42,793 nt of DNA from CALXOD01 sp964402715 (GTDB taxonomy: Bacteria > Verrucomicrobiota > Lentisphaeria > Victivallales > Victivallaceae): contig CAYODJ010000018.1 in the NCBI GenBank assembly GCA_964402715.1, forward strand, positions 1 through 42,793, given 5' to 3'. The notes below the pieces were generated by a model, which was given only the letters and a program-made list of their open reading frames with translations, was not told the DNA's origin and ran no database searches. Of this stretch, positions 42,146 through 42,793 are shown in pieces; position 1 is the stretch's first letter; every line of letters starts with the position of its first letter. The translations under genes and the position numbers were made by a program.

Positions 42146-42793
42146 ATGTTCACCAAGAAGATGGCAGGAGCGGCGCTTTGGATCGGAATCTCTCTCGTGG
42201 TCATGGCTCAGCAGGAGCCGGGCATCGCGGAGGCTCCGGAAGCGACCGTGGCAACCGCAAAAGCGGTCTCCGAGGAGAAAGATGTTAAGACGATGATCTA
42301 TGAATATCTGGACTCCAAGGGGTGGAAAGAAAAGGAAAACACCAAAAAGAACGGCGAGACGTTTTACATCTCGGTCGGCACCGCTGTAGTCCTTGCCCCC
42401 CGCACCCACCGGAACTTTGCAGCTTCCCGGGTTGACGCTTTCAACAGGGCGATGCTTGCCGCTAAGAAGAGTATGGCTGGATATCTGGAAACCAGCATCA
42501 AGTCGAATACGCTCTATGACTATTCGGAAGGAAAACCTGCGGATCAGGATCAGTCCATGCTGGAGGAAAAGACTCAAACGCTGCTCCGGGAGAAACTGGA
42601 CGAGGATCTGAAGAAGGAGGGAATCGACCCCAAAACGGCACAAAAGGAAGTTCGGGCAGAGGCTGCCAAAAACCTGCTCAATTCCACAAAGTATTCGAAA
42701 ACCATTGCTGCTGCGGCTCAAGGCCTCATCACCGGGTGTCAGGTTTGCGCCTCTTTCGAATACACTCCGGCCAACGGCAAGGGGAAAATCGGC
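42146..42793 (+). CDS. Exported protein, possibly DUF6844-like, truncated by the window
   Basis: The first 216 codons, open to the edge. AAGGAG lies 7 nt before ATG 42146. The signal peptide covers about 1-28. It is followed by IYEYLDSKGWKEKENTKKNG, then ISVGTAVVLAP and FAASRVDAFNRAMLAAKKS, the order seen in DUF6844-type proteins (GW motif, VGTA, repeated Arg/Ala helix). A long charged helical stretch (about 130-170) and GCQVCASFEYTP follow. It belongs to the same cluster as the three upstream genes, 25 nt after the last. Function unknown; the family name is a moderate-confidence memory. Confidence 0.7.
   Translation, partial: MFTKKMAGAALWIGISLVVMAQQEPGIAEAPEATVATAKAVSEEKDVKTMIYEYLDSKGWKEKENTKKNGETFYISVGTAVVLAPRTHRNFAASRVDAFNRAMLAAKKSMAGYLETSIKSNTLYDYSEGKPADQDQSMLEEKTQTLLREKLDEDLKKEGIDPKTAQKEVRAEAAKNLLNSTKYSKTIAAAAQGLITGCQVCASFEYTPANGKGKIG

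Overview
The window is GC-rich bacterial DNA from a Gram-negative-type cell. Many products carry lipoprotein or Sec signal peptides, and there is a PilT-type ATPase. My best guess is a Lentisphaerota (Victivallales-like) or neighbouring PVC/Bacteroidota-type genome. The reasons are a Bacteroidota-style ParC/ParE pair, a long PPi-dependent phosphofructokinase, a eukaryote-type (HIS6-like) HisA and a pseudopilin-like passenger with the H-x-DG style ending common in that phylum. This assignment is inference from remembered family patterns; no search was run.

Layout. (1) 0.2-2.2 kb, minus strand: rpoZ, purE and a NifS/IscS-type cysteine desulfurase. (2) 2.6-6.3 kb, minus: etfB, etfA and an acyl-CoA dehydrogenase, a compact electron-transfer operon behind a plausible sigma70 promoter; EtfB looks like the bifurcating type. 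(3) 6.5-11.7 kb, minus: pfp, gatC, gatA, an exported thioredoxin-fold/TPR protein lacking CxxC, and a lipoprotein with a pseudopilin-like body. Nearly all junctions overlap by 4 nt or are 2 nt apart, and a good promoter sits upstream. (4) 11.8-16.5 kb, minus: parE and parC; ParC ends in an acidic tail containing a roughly 93-residue duplication. (5) 16.7-18.4 kb, plus: an exported protein and an ABC-2 permease. (6) 18.6-20.2 kb, minus: an Lrp/AsnC regulator overlapping a class I/II aminotransferase.

(7) 20.45-24.8 kb is unlike the rest. It has almost no convincing genes, three diverged copies of a repeat module, a perfect 70-bp tandem duplication and a fragment that resembles nuclease domains of phage polyvalent proteins. 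One intact small TnpV-like gene with a strong ribosome binding site lies inside it. I read it as a decayed mobile-element island. (8) 24.8-34.2 kb, plus: M16 peptidase, bifunctional NAD(P)HX repair enzyme, PilT/PilU ATPase, zinc-ribbon Ser/Thr kinase, and HIS6-type HisA starting inside the kinase stop codon. (9) 34.5-36.8 kb, plus: ClC transporter with CBS domains and a glutaredoxin-like protein with no ordinary start codon.

(10) 36.8-38.5 kb, minus: a family-2 glycosyltransferase interrupted by long G/C homopolymers and a degraded 86-bp direct repeat (probably a sequencing or assembly artefact, less likely a contingency tract), and a 69-residue membrane ORF containing (GCAA)9.5 that looks phase-variable. 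(11) 38.8-42.8 kb, plus: four consecutive exported proteins (two lipoproteins, a FlgT/LPP20-like protein and a possible DUF6844 protein cut by the window edge), probably an envelope assembly cluster. No rRNA, tRNA or CRISPR array was recognised by eye.
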